Shown: positions 44,589 to 53,670, numbered from the stretch's first letter. The stretch is DNA of 64,000 bases from Pedobacter yulinensis (GCF_003029735.1 NZ_KZ686269.1:1178001-1242000), one strand, 5' to 3'. Notes: generated from the sequence alone by a model not told the origin. A program made the numbers and translations.

Positions 44589-45530
44589 ATGAAGATAGCA
44601 AACGAAACCAAGGTAGGTATACTCGCTGCATTCGCGATTGCGATGCTGATCATTGGTTACAATTTTTTAAAGGGCAATTCGATCTTTTCTGATGAAACCG
44701 TACTCTATGCACGCTACACCAAGGTAGATGGACTAAGTGTATCTAAACCCGTGCTCATTAACGGGTTCCAGATTGGCCGGGTAGATAAGTTACAGCTGGA
44801 GCCTAACGGCACCATCCTGGCTACGCTGAAGATCAAAGGCACCTATGAGATACCCACAAACAGTGTAGCCCGCCTGGAAAGTACCGATCTGCTCGGCAGC
44901 AAAGCCATTGTCATGGACCTGGGGTCGGGAAATAAGTTTGCACAGGACGGCGATACGCTGAACGCAAACGTAGAAAAGAACCTGATGGAATCCGTTCAGC
45001 CGGTTCAGAAAAAGGCAGAAGTGATCATCGGGAAAATGGATTCGATTCTTTCAAGCGTGAACTCGATCCTCAACCCGAATTTTCAACGAAATATAGACCG
45101 CAGTTTCAACAGCATTGCCGCCACCCTGGCCTCACTCGAGGGCACGTCTAAAAAGGTGGACAACATGGTTGGTACCGAAGGGCAGAAGATTTCGGCAATC
45201 CTGTCGAACGTCGAATCAATTTCCAGCAACCTGCGCAACAACAACCAGAAGATTACAGCCATTCTTGACAACCTCGGCTCTGTCAGCGACCAGTTAGCGG
45301 CAGCCAATTTTAAGCAGACCATAGACAATGCGAACAAAGCGGTCGCCGATCTGCAAAGCGTAGTAACCAAAATCAACAGCGGTCAGGGCAGCCTCGGTTT
45401 GCTCATCAACGACAACAAGATGTATGACAACCTGAACGCGGCTTCAGACAATCTGAACAAACTCATTATTGACCTGAAAGAAAATCCGAAACGATATGTT
45501 CACTTTTCGGTTTTCGGAGGTAAGAAATAA
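44589..45530 (+). CDS. MCE/MlaD-domain phospholipid-transport protein
   Basis: A 313-residue protein anchored by one N-terminal helix (VGILAAFAIAMLIIGYNFL). The MCE domain (residues about 35-120) reads VLYARYTKVDGLSVSKPVLI, NGFQIGRVDKLQLEPNGTI and VARLESTDLLGSKAIVMDLG. The remaining 190 residues are a long alpha-helical region with heptad-like repeats (KVDNMVGTEGQKISAILSNV), as in MlaD-type and PqiB/YebT proteins that form periplasmic channels for phospholipids. No mlaE or mlaF lies next to it in this window. The neighbours lptD and the two amidases make this an envelope-biogenesis cluster. Confidence 0.9.
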   Translation: MKIANETKVGILAAFAIAMLIIGYNFLKGNSIFSDETVLYARYTKVDGLSVSKPVLINGFQIGRVDKLQLEPNGTILATLKIKGTYEIPTNSVARLESTDLLGSKAIVMDLGSGNKFAQDGDTLNANVEKNLMESVQPVQKKAEVIIGKMDSILSSVNSILNPNFQRNIDRSFNSIAATLASLEGTSKKVDNMVGTEGQKISAILSNVESISSNLRNNNQKITAILDNLGSVSDQLAAANFKQTIDNANKAVADLQSVVTKINSGQGSLGLLINDNKMYDNLNAASDNLNKLIIDLKENPKRYVHFSVFGGKK

Positions 45531-45533
45531 AAT

Positions 45534-45561
45534 AATCCCGGTTTAGGCCGGGATTTTTTTT
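45534..45561. terminator. Terminator between the MlaD and MaoC genes
   Basis: Stem AATCCCGG/CCGGGATT with loop TTTAGG, then six T on the plus strand. On the minus strand the tail ATTTTATTTCTT is also T-rich, so it may serve both convergent genes. Confidence 0.88.
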
Positions 45562-45570
45562 AAGGTATCC

Positions 45571-46032
45571 CTATCCGTTAAAATGATACAGAAAGACCGC
45601 CTCGCCTGTAAAAGCAGGCTTTTTCTGATCCCTGATTTCCAGTTCTATTGCAATGGTCGATTTTGTGACACCGCGCAGGTTGAGAATGCCCGACAGCCTG
45701 ACGCGGAGCCTCACTTCGCTGTTTACCAATACCGGCTGACCAAACCGCAGGCTTTCTATGCCGTAATTGATTTCCATTTTGAGGTTCTGCACATCAACCA
45801 CTTGTTTCCACAAGTAAGGAATGAGCGAGAGGCTTAAATAACCATGAGCGATAGTTGTTTTGAAAGGACTTTCAACCGCTGCACGGTCCGGATCGGTATG
45901 AATCCACTGGTGGTCAAGCGTGGCGTCTGCAAATTGATTTACCTGTTCCTGGGTAATGGTATGCCAGTCAGAGATGCCAAATTCTTTTCCTAAATGTGAC
46001 TCAAATTCCTGGTGATTTCTGATCACGACCAT
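45571..46032 (-). CDS. MaoC-family (R)-hydratase
   Basis: A 153-residue hot-dog-fold protein. The hydratase-2 motif is seen in FADATLDHQWIHTDPDRAAV (catalytic Asp and His) and in the following TIAHGYLSLSLIPYL. Members hydrate (R)-enoyl-CoA or related thioesters; the acyl substrate is unknown. It ends a leftward three-gene run with a 9-bp gap to the gene upstream, and converges on the MlaD gene across a shared terminator. Confidence 0.9.
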   Translation of the reverse strand: MVVIRNHQEFESHLGKEFGISDWHTITQEQVNQFADATLDHQWIHTDPDRAAVESPFKTTIAHGYLSLSLIPYLWKQVVDVQNLKMEINYGIESLRFGQPVLVNSEVRLRVRLSGILNLRGVTKSTIAIELEIRDQKKPAFTGEAVFLYHFNG

Positions 46033-46041
46033 AGTTTACGT

Positions 46042-46491
46042 TTATTTATGTATGTTATTCTGTTGCTTGTTTATAAGCCGGCCGGGGTTTAATAGCTTCG
46101 CCAGAAAGGGCCTTTCAGCTAAAAAATCCCACAAACGCCGGTTGCTGTCCTGTCCCCGGGCCCCGCAGTCGATCCAGGCCGTAGGCCGCAGCAGGAAGGC
46201 AAAAAGTTTTCTGAAGATGCCGGCAGAGAACACTTTGCACAGCCTGCGCGTTTGCAGGTCCCAATACATATGACCCCATATTTCTACTTCCAGCGACCTG
46301 AGCGGTATGCGCAGCTGTTCGCCTTTATGATTCAAATAGAGCTGTTTCAGCAATTGCGCAAGTTCGAATGTCCGCCCTTCGGTGTCCTGTGCAAGCAGCG
46401 CTTGGAGCGCGGCATCGTTTTCTATATGAACAGACTGCTCACCCAATGAGAGCGTCAGCTTGCAGCCATGTATCATACACGGAACCCTCAC
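46042..46491 (-). CDS. Unknown protein coupled to DinB
   Basis: A 149-residue protein that I do not recognise. It has no signal peptide. The start MIHGCKLTLSLGEQSVHIE reads like a small beta unit. In the middle, LEVEIWGHMYWDLQTRRLCK and a hydrophobic segment KLFAFLLRPTAWIDCGARGQ stand out. The C-terminus is basic. The GTG at 46491 overlaps the stop of the upstream DinB gene by 4 bp (GTGA), typical of translational coupling; an ATG at 46476 is the alternative start. Its position between DinB and MaoC gives no clear functional hint. Confidence 0.6.
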   Translation of the reverse strand: MRVPCMIHGCKLTLSLGEQSVHIENDAALQALLAQDTEGRTFELAQLLKQLYLNHKGEQLRIPLRSLEVEIWGHMYWDLQTRRLCKVFSAGIFRKLFAFLLRPTAWIDCGARGQDSNRRLWDFLAERPFLAKLLNPGRLINKQQNNIHK

Positions 46492-46970
46492 GCTTTGCCC
46501 GCTACAGCCCGCTTCAGGGCCATGATGTAGCCACTATGCAGTCCTTCGTGAAAAAGCAGGAAGGAGACCGCATCGCCAATGTGGCTGATCGCTACGCCAT
46601 AACGGGTTTGAAGCGGTTCATAATGCTCAAAAACACCAGCGTTAATGTCGGCCTCCAACTCGTCGAGTGTGCTGAAAAGCAACGCGTTGATGCGCGCCCG
46701 GGTTTGCTCGGTGGCAGGTTCGCGGGGTACGCTACCCGGCCTGTATGCTTCGAAATAACTTTGATCGACCCGCATATCCCGCCCGGCACGCAGGTAACAA
46801 ATGCCCTGCTGCGCGGCAACTAAGTGACCTAAGTTCCATAAAATATTGTTCGAGAAACCCTCAGGAATCGCATTGAGCGCTTCCAGGCTGAGACCTTCTA
46901 CAAGCGACAACAGGTAGCGCCTGGTTTTACGCACAGTCTCAATTTTGGCTTCAAAATCACGTGAATTCAT
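46488..46970 (-). CDS. Cytosolic DinB-family protein
   Basis: A 160-residue DinB four-helix bundle without a signal peptide. Metal ligands: His in NILWNLGHLVAAQQGICYL, and the HxxxH-type pair in SFLLFHEGLHSGYIMALKR. This matches the DinB_2/DUF664 group, whose members bind a divalent metal and may act in bacillithiol- or thiol-linked reactions; the actual function is unknown. The ATG at 46970 is preferred over an upstream in-frame start in a cysteine-rich stretch. It is divergent from yceH and translationally coupled to the gene downstream. Confidence 0.85.
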   Translation of the reverse strand: MNSRDFEAKIETVRKTRRYLLSLVEGLSLEALNAIPEGFSNNILWNLGHLVAAQQGICYLRAGRDMRVDQSYFEAYRPGSVPREPATEQTRARINALLFSTLDELEADINAGVFEHYEPLQTRYGVAISHIGDAVSFLLFHEGLHSGYIMALKRAVAGKA

Positions 46971-47054
46971 GGCGCAAGATAATAAACAAAATGCAGCCGG
47001 CACAGGCAGCCAGTTTTCAAAGACCTGCTTGTCGCGCTTAGATCTGACAAAAGC

Positions 47055-47084
47055 TTTGTTTCTGTCAGTTGTTCAGTATCTTTA
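47055..47084 (+). promoter_or_regulatory. Possible promoter of yceH
   Basis: TTTG (47055-47058), an 18-bp spacer and TATCTTTA (47077-47084), one mismatch from the minus-7 consensus. It ends 3 bases before the ATG. Confidence 0.4.
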
Positions 47085-47087
47085 GCC

Positions 47088-47741
47088 ATGGAATACACTG
47101 AAAATCTGCCGCAGCTCACAGCAGAAGAAATACGCGTGTTGGGCTCCCTGATGGAAAAGGCTAAAACCACTCCCGATTATTACCCGATGACCATCAACAG
47201 CCTCACAGCTGCCTGCAACCAGAAAACATCCAGAAAGCCGGTTGTGAACTATGATGAACAAACCGTTACGCTAACGCTCGACAGCCTGAAACGTAAGGGC
47301 CTCATATCAACCGCCACCGGCGGATCAAGCCGTGCAGTGAAGTTCAAACATAATTTTGCCATCGTTTTCCCGCTCTTGCCTGCCGAGGTTGCATTGATCA
47401 GCCTTTTATTTTTGCGCGGCCCGCAGACACCGGGTGAGCTGAACACCAACTCAGGCCGCATGCATGAGTTCGAGAATTTAGACGAGGTAACCGCTATGCT
47501 TGAAAAACTGAGCCAGGACCAGCCAGCTTATGTGAGAGCATTGCCCAGGCGGCCGGGGCAAAAGGAACAGCGTTATTACCACCTCTTTAGCGGAGAGCAT
47601 ACAGCTGACCTTGACTTTCCAGATGATGCGTCCGGTACACAGCCGGTTTCAGGCGGGCTTGAGGCGCGCGTAGCAGAACTGGAAAGCGAACTCGCTGCAG
47701 TTAAAGAAAAACTGGAAGCCTTGTACAGCCAGCTGATGTAA
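47088..47741 (+). CDS. YceH-family (DUF480) winged-helix protein
   Basis: A 217-residue protein of the YceH/DUF480 family. The first winged-helix unit starts LTAEEIRVLGSLMEKAKTTP and continues YYPMTINSLTAACNQKTSRK and PVVNYDEQTV. The second unit has LISLLFLRGPQTPGELNTNS and ALPRRPGQKEQRYYHLF. A short coiled coil ends it (VAELESELAAVKEKLEALYS). The family is widespread and of unknown function, presumably DNA-binding. It converges on a methyltransferase gene with a 6-bp gap. Confidence 0.92.
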   Translation: MEYTENLPQLTAEEIRVLGSLMEKAKTTPDYYPMTINSLTAACNQKTSRKPVVNYDEQTVTLTLDSLKRKGLISTATGGSSRAVKFKHNFAIVFPLLPAEVALISLLFLRGPQTPGELNTNSGRMHEFENLDEVTAMLEKLSQDQPAYVRALPRRPGQKEQRYYHLFSGEHTADLDFPDDASGTQPVSGGLEARVAELESELAAVKEKLEALYSQLM

Positions 47742-47747
47742 CTGCTT

Positions 47748-48572
47748 TTAACTGGTTCTCCCCACCCCCATCATGTGCGGGCTCCAGGCCAGGAGCGCCT
47801 CATTTGTTTCGGTGGCACGAAGTAAACCAAACATGGCCTCTTTCTTCTGCTGGTCACCCCTGGTCTCAAAGTATTTGCTGTCCAGCCAGATCATTCCTTC
47901 CACCGCAAACAAAGCCGGTGCAGAAAACCCTGCCTCCTCCAGTTCAGCTTTCAGTTCTTCAGGCCGATGAAAAAAGGCTTTCGGCAGCATACCCGGTGTA
48001 TTTCCCAGGGGCTCATGCAGGCCTGTCTGCAGCTCGGCCAGGCACATGTCGCGGAAACCTGGCTGGTGAATCATACCGTTCAGGAGGCCGACGACTGTCG
48101 AGGCACTGTGGTTAATGGCAAAAGCCAGCACCACGCCCTGCGGTTTGAGCACCCTCCTGGCTTCGAGCAGCGCCTTCAGGCGGTCGGCCCGCTCCTGCAG
48201 GTGGTAAAGCGGCCCGTGCAGAACAACGAGATCCATACTCCGGTCTGCCAATGGCAGGTTTCTGGCCTCGGCCTCCAGCGCACGGAAAGGCCTGCGCATT
48301 TTTGCTGCTTTATTTCTGGCTGCGGCAACGTGCCGCGTAACCGGGTCGATGAGTGTAACCTCATGCCCCAGGTTTGCCAGCCAGGCAGCATACACACCAG
48401 GACCACCGCCAACATCGGCGATGGCGCCTCCGCCTTCTGGCAGAAACCGGCCGATCAATTCTTTGTTCCGCTCCAGCTCCAGTGGTCCCAGTCCCAGTTG
48501 CAACCTGGCTTCTTCCGAGCCGCCTGAATAAAATTCTTCGATCGCAGGATCGATCAGCTGTTTGCTGCCCAT
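47748..48572 (-). CDS. Class I SAM-dependent methyltransferase
   Basis: A 274-residue methyltransferase. The SAM-binding loop is IADVGGGPGVYAAWLANLGH (motif I, with the acidic residue at the end of strand 2 in VTLIDP). MDLVVLHGPLYHLQERADRL is motif IV/post-II and VLKPQGVVLAFAI is the Leu-Lys-Pro-Gly-type motif. A cap region near residues 180-230 probably binds the substrate, which is unknown. The ATG at 48572 is preferred because the upstream frame is Cys/Arg-rich. It is divergent from the LacI gene by 89 bp. Confidence 0.85.
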   Translation of the reverse strand: MGSKQLIDPAIEEFYSGGSEEARLQLGLGPLELERNKELIGRFLPEGGGAIADVGGGPGVYAAWLANLGHEVTLIDPVTRHVAAARNKAAKMRRPFRALEAEARNLPLADRSMDLVVLHGPLYHLQERADRLKALLEARRVLKPQGVVLAFAINHSASTVVGLLNGMIHQPGFRDMCLAELQTGLHEPLGNTPGMLPKAFFHRPEELKAELEEAGFSAPALFAVEGMIWLDSKYFETRGDQQKKEAMFGLLRATETNEALLAWSPHMMGVGRTS

Positions 48573-48661
48573 AATTTTTGGTATTAAACGGCACAAATAA
48601 AAGACATTCTTACGGTACCGCAAAATGCGGCCAACTGCTGTATATTAGCACACAGAACAGC

Positions 48662-49714
48662 ATGGCCAAAATCAGACTAAAAGACATTGCCCAGGCGCTC
48701 GGGCTTTCGGTATCGACCGTATCAAAAGCGTTGCGCGACAGCCACGAGATCGGAGAAGATACCAAAAGGCGTGTACTGGAATTTGCGCACAACCACCATT
48801 ATTTCCCAAACCGGTTGGCCAAAGGCCTCAAAGAAGGCCGGTCAGGCACGATTGGCGTTATCGTCTGCGCCATTGACAACCCTTTCGTTTCGGGTATGCT
48901 GGAGGGAATTGACCGCGCTTGCCAGGAAAAGGGTTATCAGATCATGATCATGCAAAGCAAGGAATCGTTTCTGCAGGAGCAGTCGGCCATCGAGCTTCTT
49001 CTTGCCAATGGCATTGATGGCCTGCTGATCTCGCCTGCGCTCGAGACAACGGATTTCTCGCCGCTGCTTGCCGTGCAGCAGCGCGGCATACCGGTGGTTT
49101 TGTTTGACCGCATCAGCGACCGTATCCAGACGCACCAGGTGGGTGCAAACAATTTCAAAGGGGCCTACGATGCTACCATGCACCTGCTGAACAAGCGTTA
49201 TAAGCAGCTGGCCTATATTCACGCAGGTACTGAGCTTAATTTCGCCACGCAGCGGTTGAACGGTTTTCTGACCGCCCTGGCCGAACGCGGCATTCCTGAA
49301 AGCAATTACCAGGTAGCCGAACTGAAGATCAATGCACAGACCGGTGTGCCCGAAGCCCTGGCTCGTGCACTCAGGAAAATGATGCGCGGTCCGGCGCGGC
49401 CCGATGCGATTCTTGCCGGAAGCGACCAGATCAGCATTTCCTGCCTGAGTATCCTGACCGGCATGCAGGTAAAAATTCCACAGGAACTTGCACTCATCGG
49501 GTTCAGCAACACACGGCTCGCCGATGTATTTAATCCGCCGCTGAGCACGATCAGCCAGCCAGGCGAGGAAATCGGATACCTTGCAGCAGTCAGGCTGATC
49601 GGCCTGCTCACAGGCAAAGCCGTCCGTCAGGAATTCGAAACCGTTTTGATGGACACCCAGATGCACATCCGGGCGTCTTCAGACCGGCTTAAAGATTTAC
49701 GAGTTTCATCTTAG
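48662..49714 (+). CDS. LacI-family regulator of the hexuronate locus
   Basis: A 350-residue regulator. The N-terminal HTH is KIRLKDIAQALGLSVSTVSK with the hinge helix (HHYFPNRLAKGLKEGRS). Residues 60-340 form a periplasmic-binding-protein-like sensor (GTIGVIVCAIDNPFVSGMLE, LLANGIDGLLISPALET, RPDAILAGSDQISISCLSIL). It lies next to the hexuronate operon, with its 3' end overlapping the MFS gene by 26 bp convergently. The ligand is most likely a hexuronate or its catabolite. Two near-identical dyads at 54605-54628 and 61814-61837 are plausible binding sites. The ATG at 48662 gives a standard LacI start. Confidence 0.9.
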   Translation: MAKIRLKDIAQALGLSVSTVSKALRDSHEIGEDTKRRVLEFAHNHHYFPNRLAKGLKEGRSGTIGVIVCAIDNPFVSGMLEGIDRACQEKGYQIMIMQSKESFLQEQSAIELLLANGIDGLLISPALETTDFSPLLAVQQRGIPVVLFDRISDRIQTHQVGANNFKGAYDATMHLLNKRYKQLAYIHAGTELNFATQRLNGFLTALAERGIPESNYQVAELKINAQTGVPEALARALRKMMRGPARPDAILAGSDQISISCLSILTGMQVKIPQELALIGFSNTRLADVFNPPLSTISQPGEEIGYLAAVRLIGLLTGKAVRQEFETVLMDTQMHIRASSDRLKDLRVSS

Positions 49715-51062
49715 GCACCAGCAGTTTCATCACAGACCAGGCAATAAGGTAAGCAACCGCGCAAATGGTAAACATAATGGTATAGCCGGTTTCAATATGC
49801 CCTAGTGCCTTGTAATGGTCAAAGAGTGTACCGCCAAGCAGCGAAACCACAACGCCACCCATTCCTCCCGCCATTCCGCCAATGCCGGTAACAGAGCCGA
49901 CCGTTTTCTTCGGAAACATATCTGATACGGTTGTAAAGATGTTTGCTGACCAGGCCTGGTGAGCGGAAGCGCCTACACCGATCAGGAGCACGGGCAGCCA
50001 GTAGCTCAAATGTCCGAGCGGCTGCGCCGCAAGTACCACGAGCGGGAACAAAGCGATGATCAGCATGGCGCGCATGCGGCCATCGTAGGGCAGGTATCCT
50101 TTTTTAATAAAATACATCGGGAACCAGCCACCGCCAATGCTGCCGAACATGGTCATGCTGTACAATACGGCCAGCGGCAGCATGATGTCGGTACCGGTCA
50201 GACCATACTGCGACTTCAGGTAACCCGGAAGCCAGAACAGGAAAAACCACCAGATCCCGTCTGTCAGGAACTTACCCAGTGCAAATGCCCAGGTCTGCCT
50301 GAAGGTAAGGAGTTTTAACCAGGAAACCTTTTCTGCCTGTTTTTCTTCCTGCAGGGTCGATTGTTCCGACGCCCGCGGCTCGTCGCTGTAAATATGCTCC
50401 AGTTCTGATTTCGACAGGCGCTTTTGTTTCTCAGGCTTTTCATACAGCCAGAACCAGAAGATCAGCCACAGGAAACCCACTGCCCCGATGATCAGGAAGG
50501 CACTTTGCCAACCCCAGGTAGCAGCAATCCACGGCACGGTAAGTGGTGCCAGAATGGCGCCGACATTAGTCCCTGAATTGAAAACGCCTGTAGCCAGCGC
50601 ACGCTCGCGTTTAGGAAAATACTCGGCCGTCGCTTTGATCGCTGCAGGGAAGTTACCCGATTCACCGAAGCCTAGCGCTGCGCGGGCCACAATAAAACCA
50701 AGCACCGAGACCGACATGGCGGCAAAACCCAGGTTACCCAGAATGCGCATCAGCCCTTCGCCAAGCGGCAGGGCGAAGGCATGAAGAATGGCGCCGAGCG
50801 ACCAGACCACCAATGCGAGGGTATAGCCATTTTTGGTGCCAAGACGGTCTATGATGCGGCCCGCGAACAGCATGGAAATGGCGTATACGAATTGGAAGGC
50901 CGAGGTAATGGCCGCATAATCTTTGTTGCTCCAGCCAAACTGCTCTTCAAGCATTGGGTGGAGCAGGCTGAGTACCTGCCGGTCCAGGTAATTAATGGTG
51001 GTTGCGAAGAACAGCAGGCCGCATACGACCCATCTGTAATTGCCTGTTTTTGTTTGGCTCAT
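49689..51062 (-). CDS. exuT: Hexuronate MFS transporter (ExuT type)
   Basis: A 457-residue, 12-helix MFS permease of the anion:cation symporter group. GNYRWVVCGLLFFATTINYL starts helix 1 with the DRQVLSLLHPMLEEQ loop after it. FIVARAALGFGESGNFPAAI is the group's conserved segment with Arg-Glu-Ser, followed by KATAEYFPKRERALATGVFN. This is the ExuT/GudP pattern for proton-linked uptake of glucuronate and galacturonate. Its place directly before uxaC and uxuA fits. It is the last gene of the leftward hexuronate operon, 33 bp after uxaC. Confidence 0.9.
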   Translation of the reverse strand: MSQTKTGNYRWVVCGLLFFATTINYLDRQVLSLLHPMLEEQFGWSNKDYAAITSAFQFVYAISMLFAGRIIDRLGTKNGYTLALVVWSLGAILHAFALPLGEGLMRILGNLGFAAMSVSVLGFIVARAALGFGESGNFPAAIKATAEYFPKRERALATGVFNSGTNVGAILAPLTVPWIAATWGWQSAFLIIGAVGFLWLIFWFWLYEKPEKQKRLSKSELEHIYSDEPRASEQSTLQEEKQAEKVSWLKLLTFRQTWAFALGKFLTDGIWWFFLFWLPGYLKSQYGLTGTDIMLPLAVLYSMTMFGSIGGGWFPMYFIKKGYLPYDGRMRAMLIIALFPLVVLAAQPLGHLSYWLPVLLIGVGASAHQAWSANIFTTVSDMFPKKTVGSVTGIGGMAGGMGGVVVSLLGGTLFDHYKALGHIETGYTIMFTICAVAYLIAWSVMKLLVPKMKLVNL

Positions 51063-51095
51063 GACTTGGTTTGTCTGGTTTGGCAGGGATGACCG

Positions 51096-52499
51096 TTAAA
51101 AATTGAAGTACGCTTTGGCGTTGTAATAACAAATGTCCTGGATAATCTTACCGGTCCAGTCCGGATCATTCGGAATAAGGCCTTTCCGCATGTCTTCGGC
51201 AAAAAGCTGGCAGAGCAATCGCCTGAAATAGTCGTGCCTTGAATAAGACAAGAAGCTGCGCGAATCGGTCAGCATGCCGATAAAGCAGGATATTAACCCC
51301 ATGTTCGACAGACTGTTCATTTGTTGTTCCATGCCGTCGAGCTGGTCAAGGAACCACCAGCCAGAACCAAACTGGATCTTCCCCCTGATGCCCTCGCCCT
51401 GGAAATTACCGATCATTGTTGCAAACACAGCATTATCTGCCGGGTTCAAGTTGTAAATGACCGTTTTCGCAAGACCATTTTCGGCCTCCAGCCGATTAAA
51501 TAGCCTTGACAGTCCTGTCGCCTGCGGATAATCTCCGATCGAATCGTAACCAGCATCTGCACCAATGGCAGCCATCTTGGCGCTGTTGTTGTTCCTGATT
51601 GCACCGAGGTGGAACTGTTGTACCCATCCCCTTTTTGCATAACATTGGCCCAGGAAGAGGAGCAGGTGAAAAGTAAAGGCATCGGCAAACTGCGCACCTT
51701 CTGCATCATTACCATTCAGAACCGCCCGCAGCACGCGGTCCAGTTGTTCATCGTCGTGTTCTGCAACCGGAATCTGACTCAGCCCATGATCAGAGATCCG
51801 GCAGCCGGCGGCATGAAAAAAGTCAATCCGCTTTTCCAGCGCCTGTTTTAGCTGGTCGAGCGAGGAAATGGTACCACCTGCGGCGGCAGCAAGCCGCTCG
51901 ATATATTCGCGAAATGCCTGTCCCTGGCCAAGACCGAAACATTTGTCTGGCCGGAAAGAAGGAAGCACGCGCGTTTTGAACCCGGCCGCAGCGATCCTGC
52001 CGTGAAATTCCAGCGTGTCTGCAGGATCGTCTGTGGTCCCGAGCATCTCAACCCGGTAATGCCCGAGCAGCGACTGCGGAAGAAAAGCGGTTGTCTGCAG
52101 AATTTCCGAGGTTTGGTCATAGATCCTGTCGGCATTTTTTTCATCAAGCAGTTCTGAAATGCCAAACGGATTTTTGAGTTCCATGTGTGTCCAGTGGTAC
52201 AGCGGACTGCGCAGCGTATACGGAACGCAGGCCGCCCAGGACCGGAATTTTTCCCGGTCTGTCGCTGTGCCGGTAATGTTGCGCTCAGCTACGCCAAGGG
52301 TGCGCATGGCGCGCCACTTATAATGATCGCCGGCAAGCCAGACTTTCGAGATGTTCCCGAAAGGCGCATTGACCGCGATAACATCGGGCGGAAGATGGGA
52401 ATGATAGTCAATGACCGGCAGATCTTTCGCATAGTCATTGTACAACTTTACCGCAAGTTCGCTTTGCAGCAAAAATCGATCGTTTATGAATGCATTCAT
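51096..52499 (-). CDS. uxaC: Glucuronate isomerase
   Basis: A 467-residue metal-dependent isomerase that converts D-glucuronate to D-fructuronate (and galacturonate to tagaturonate). The amidohydrolase-like metal motif DYHSHLPPDVIAVNAPFG lies near residue 32. Later come HWTHMELKNPFGISELL, GTTDDPADTLEFHG, the RVLPSFRPDKCFGLGQG block and SCFIGMLTDSRSFLSYSRHD near the C-terminus, all family hallmarks. The length is normal. It lies 1 bp after the uxuA stop, so they are co-transcribed. Confidence 0.96.
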   Translation of the reverse strand: MNAFINDRFLLQSELAVKLYNDYAKDLPVIDYHSHLPPDVIAVNAPFGNISKVWLAGDHYKWRAMRTLGVAERNITGTATDREKFRSWAACVPYTLRSPLYHWTHMELKNPFGISELLDEKNADRIYDQTSEILQTTAFLPQSLLGHYRVEMLGTTDDPADTLEFHGRIAAAGFKTRVLPSFRPDKCFGLGQGQAFREYIERLAAAAGGTISSLDQLKQALEKRIDFFHAAGCRISDHGLSQIPVAEHDDEQLDRVLRAVLNGNDAEGAQFADAFTFHLLLFLGQCYAKRGWVQQFHLGAIRNNNSAKMAAIGADAGYDSIGDYPQATGLSRLFNRLEAENGLAKTVIYNLNPADNAVFATMIGNFQGEGIRGKIQFGSGWWFLDQLDGMEQQMNSLSNMGLISCFIGMLTDSRSFLSYSRHDYFRRLLCQLFAEDMRKGLIPNDPDWTGKIIQDICYYNAKAYFNF

Positions 52500-52500
52500 G

Positions 52501-53670
52501 TCAGTCTAAGCCATAACGTCCTGTAATACCCAGTTCAAGGCCGCGAAGTTCGGCCAGGCCACGCAGCCTCCCGATTGCCGAATAACCGGGGTTGGTTACC
52601 TTTGCCAGGTCATCGAGCATTTGGTGGCCGTGATCGGGCCGGAACGGAATGGGCTCAAGGCGCTTGTCGTTCTCTTCCACCAGTGCTTTCATGATCGTGT
52701 ACATGTTTACGTCGCCCCCGAGGTGGTCGGCTTCATAAAAGTTTCCTTCATCATCTTTGGTCACGTTGCGCAGGTGCGCAAAATAAACGCGCGATTTAAC
52801 GGCTTCGAAGATATCCGGAAGGTGGTTGGCGGCGCCGGCCCCCAGCGAACCGGTACAAAAACAGACTCCGTTAAAAGGCTGGTCTACCGCTCCCAACAGG
52901 TATTGAAAATCTTCCTTGCAGCTCACAATGCGCGGCAGGCCAAGAATGGGATAAGGCGGGTCGTCGGGATGGATGGTCATCCGGATGCCCGAAGTGTTGC
53001 AAACTTCGGCAATGGAAGAAAGAAAGTATACCAGGTTTTTCTGCAGTCCTTCCCGCCCAATCTGCTGGTACTCTTCAATACTGCTGCGCAGCGTTTCCAT
53101 TTCAATGTTTCCTTCGTTGGGAATGCCCATGAGAATGTTCGTGGTTAGCATCTCCTTTTCGTCATCGTCCATGGCCTCAAAGCGAAGACGCGCCGCTTCC
53201 CTGACTTTTTCTGAGTAATCTGCCGCTGCGCCTGCCCGCCTGAAAATGTAAAGATCGAAAACAGCGAGGTCTGTCCAGTTAAAATACAGCGCCTTAGAAC
53301 CGTCATGCATAACCAGGTCAAGTTGCGTACGTGTCCAGTCCAGTACAGGCATGAAATTGTAACAAACAGTTTTGATACCACACTGTGCCAGGTTCTGAAG
53401 GCTCACTTTATAGTTTTCAATGTATTTGTCGGCATCGGCACGGCGCGTTTTAATCGCCTCGTGCACCGGCACGCTTTCGACCACAACCCATTCCAGCCCG
53501 GCATCTTCTATGATATTTTTACGCTCCAGAATATCTTCAAGCGGCCAGATCGCTCCATGCGGAATGTGGTGCAGGGCCGTGACCACGCCCGTTGCGCCGG
53601 CCTGTTTAACATCCTGTAAGGTAACGGGATCATTCGGCCCGTACCATCTCCAGCTTTGTTTTAGTTTCAT
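52501..53670 (-). CDS. uxuA: Mannonate dehydratase
   Basis: A 389-residue enzyme that dehydrates D-mannonate to 2-keto-3-deoxygluconate. It is a TIM-barrel of the xylose-isomerase-like group. SWRWYGPNDPVTLQDVKQAG is the conserved N-terminus. VVESVPVHEAIKTR, YNFMPVLDWTRTQLD and TIHPDDPPYPILGLPRIVSC carry active-site residues (Asp, His, Asp), and CFCTGSLGAGAANHLPDIF and FAHLRNVTKDDEGNFYEADH hold the metal-binding Cys and His. 13 bp separate it from the SDR upstream. It starts with ATG at 53670. Confidence 0.96.
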   Translation of the reverse strand: MKLKQSWRWYGPNDPVTLQDVKQAGATGVVTALHHIPHGAIWPLEDILERKNIIEDAGLEWVVVESVPVHEAIKTRRADADKYIENYKVSLQNLAQCGIKTVCYNFMPVLDWTRTQLDLVMHDGSKALYFNWTDLAVFDLYIFRRAGAAADYSEKVREAARLRFEAMDDDEKEMLTTNILMGIPNEGNIEMETLRSSIEEYQQIGREGLQKNLVYFLSSIAEVCNTSGIRMTIHPDDPPYPILGLPRIVSCKEDFQYLLGAVDQPFNGVCFCTGSLGAGAANHLPDIFEAVKSRVYFAHLRNVTKDDEGNFYEADHLGGDVNMYTIMKALVEENDKRLEPIPFRPDHGHQMLDDLAKVTNPGYSAIGRLRGLAELRGLELGITGRYGLD

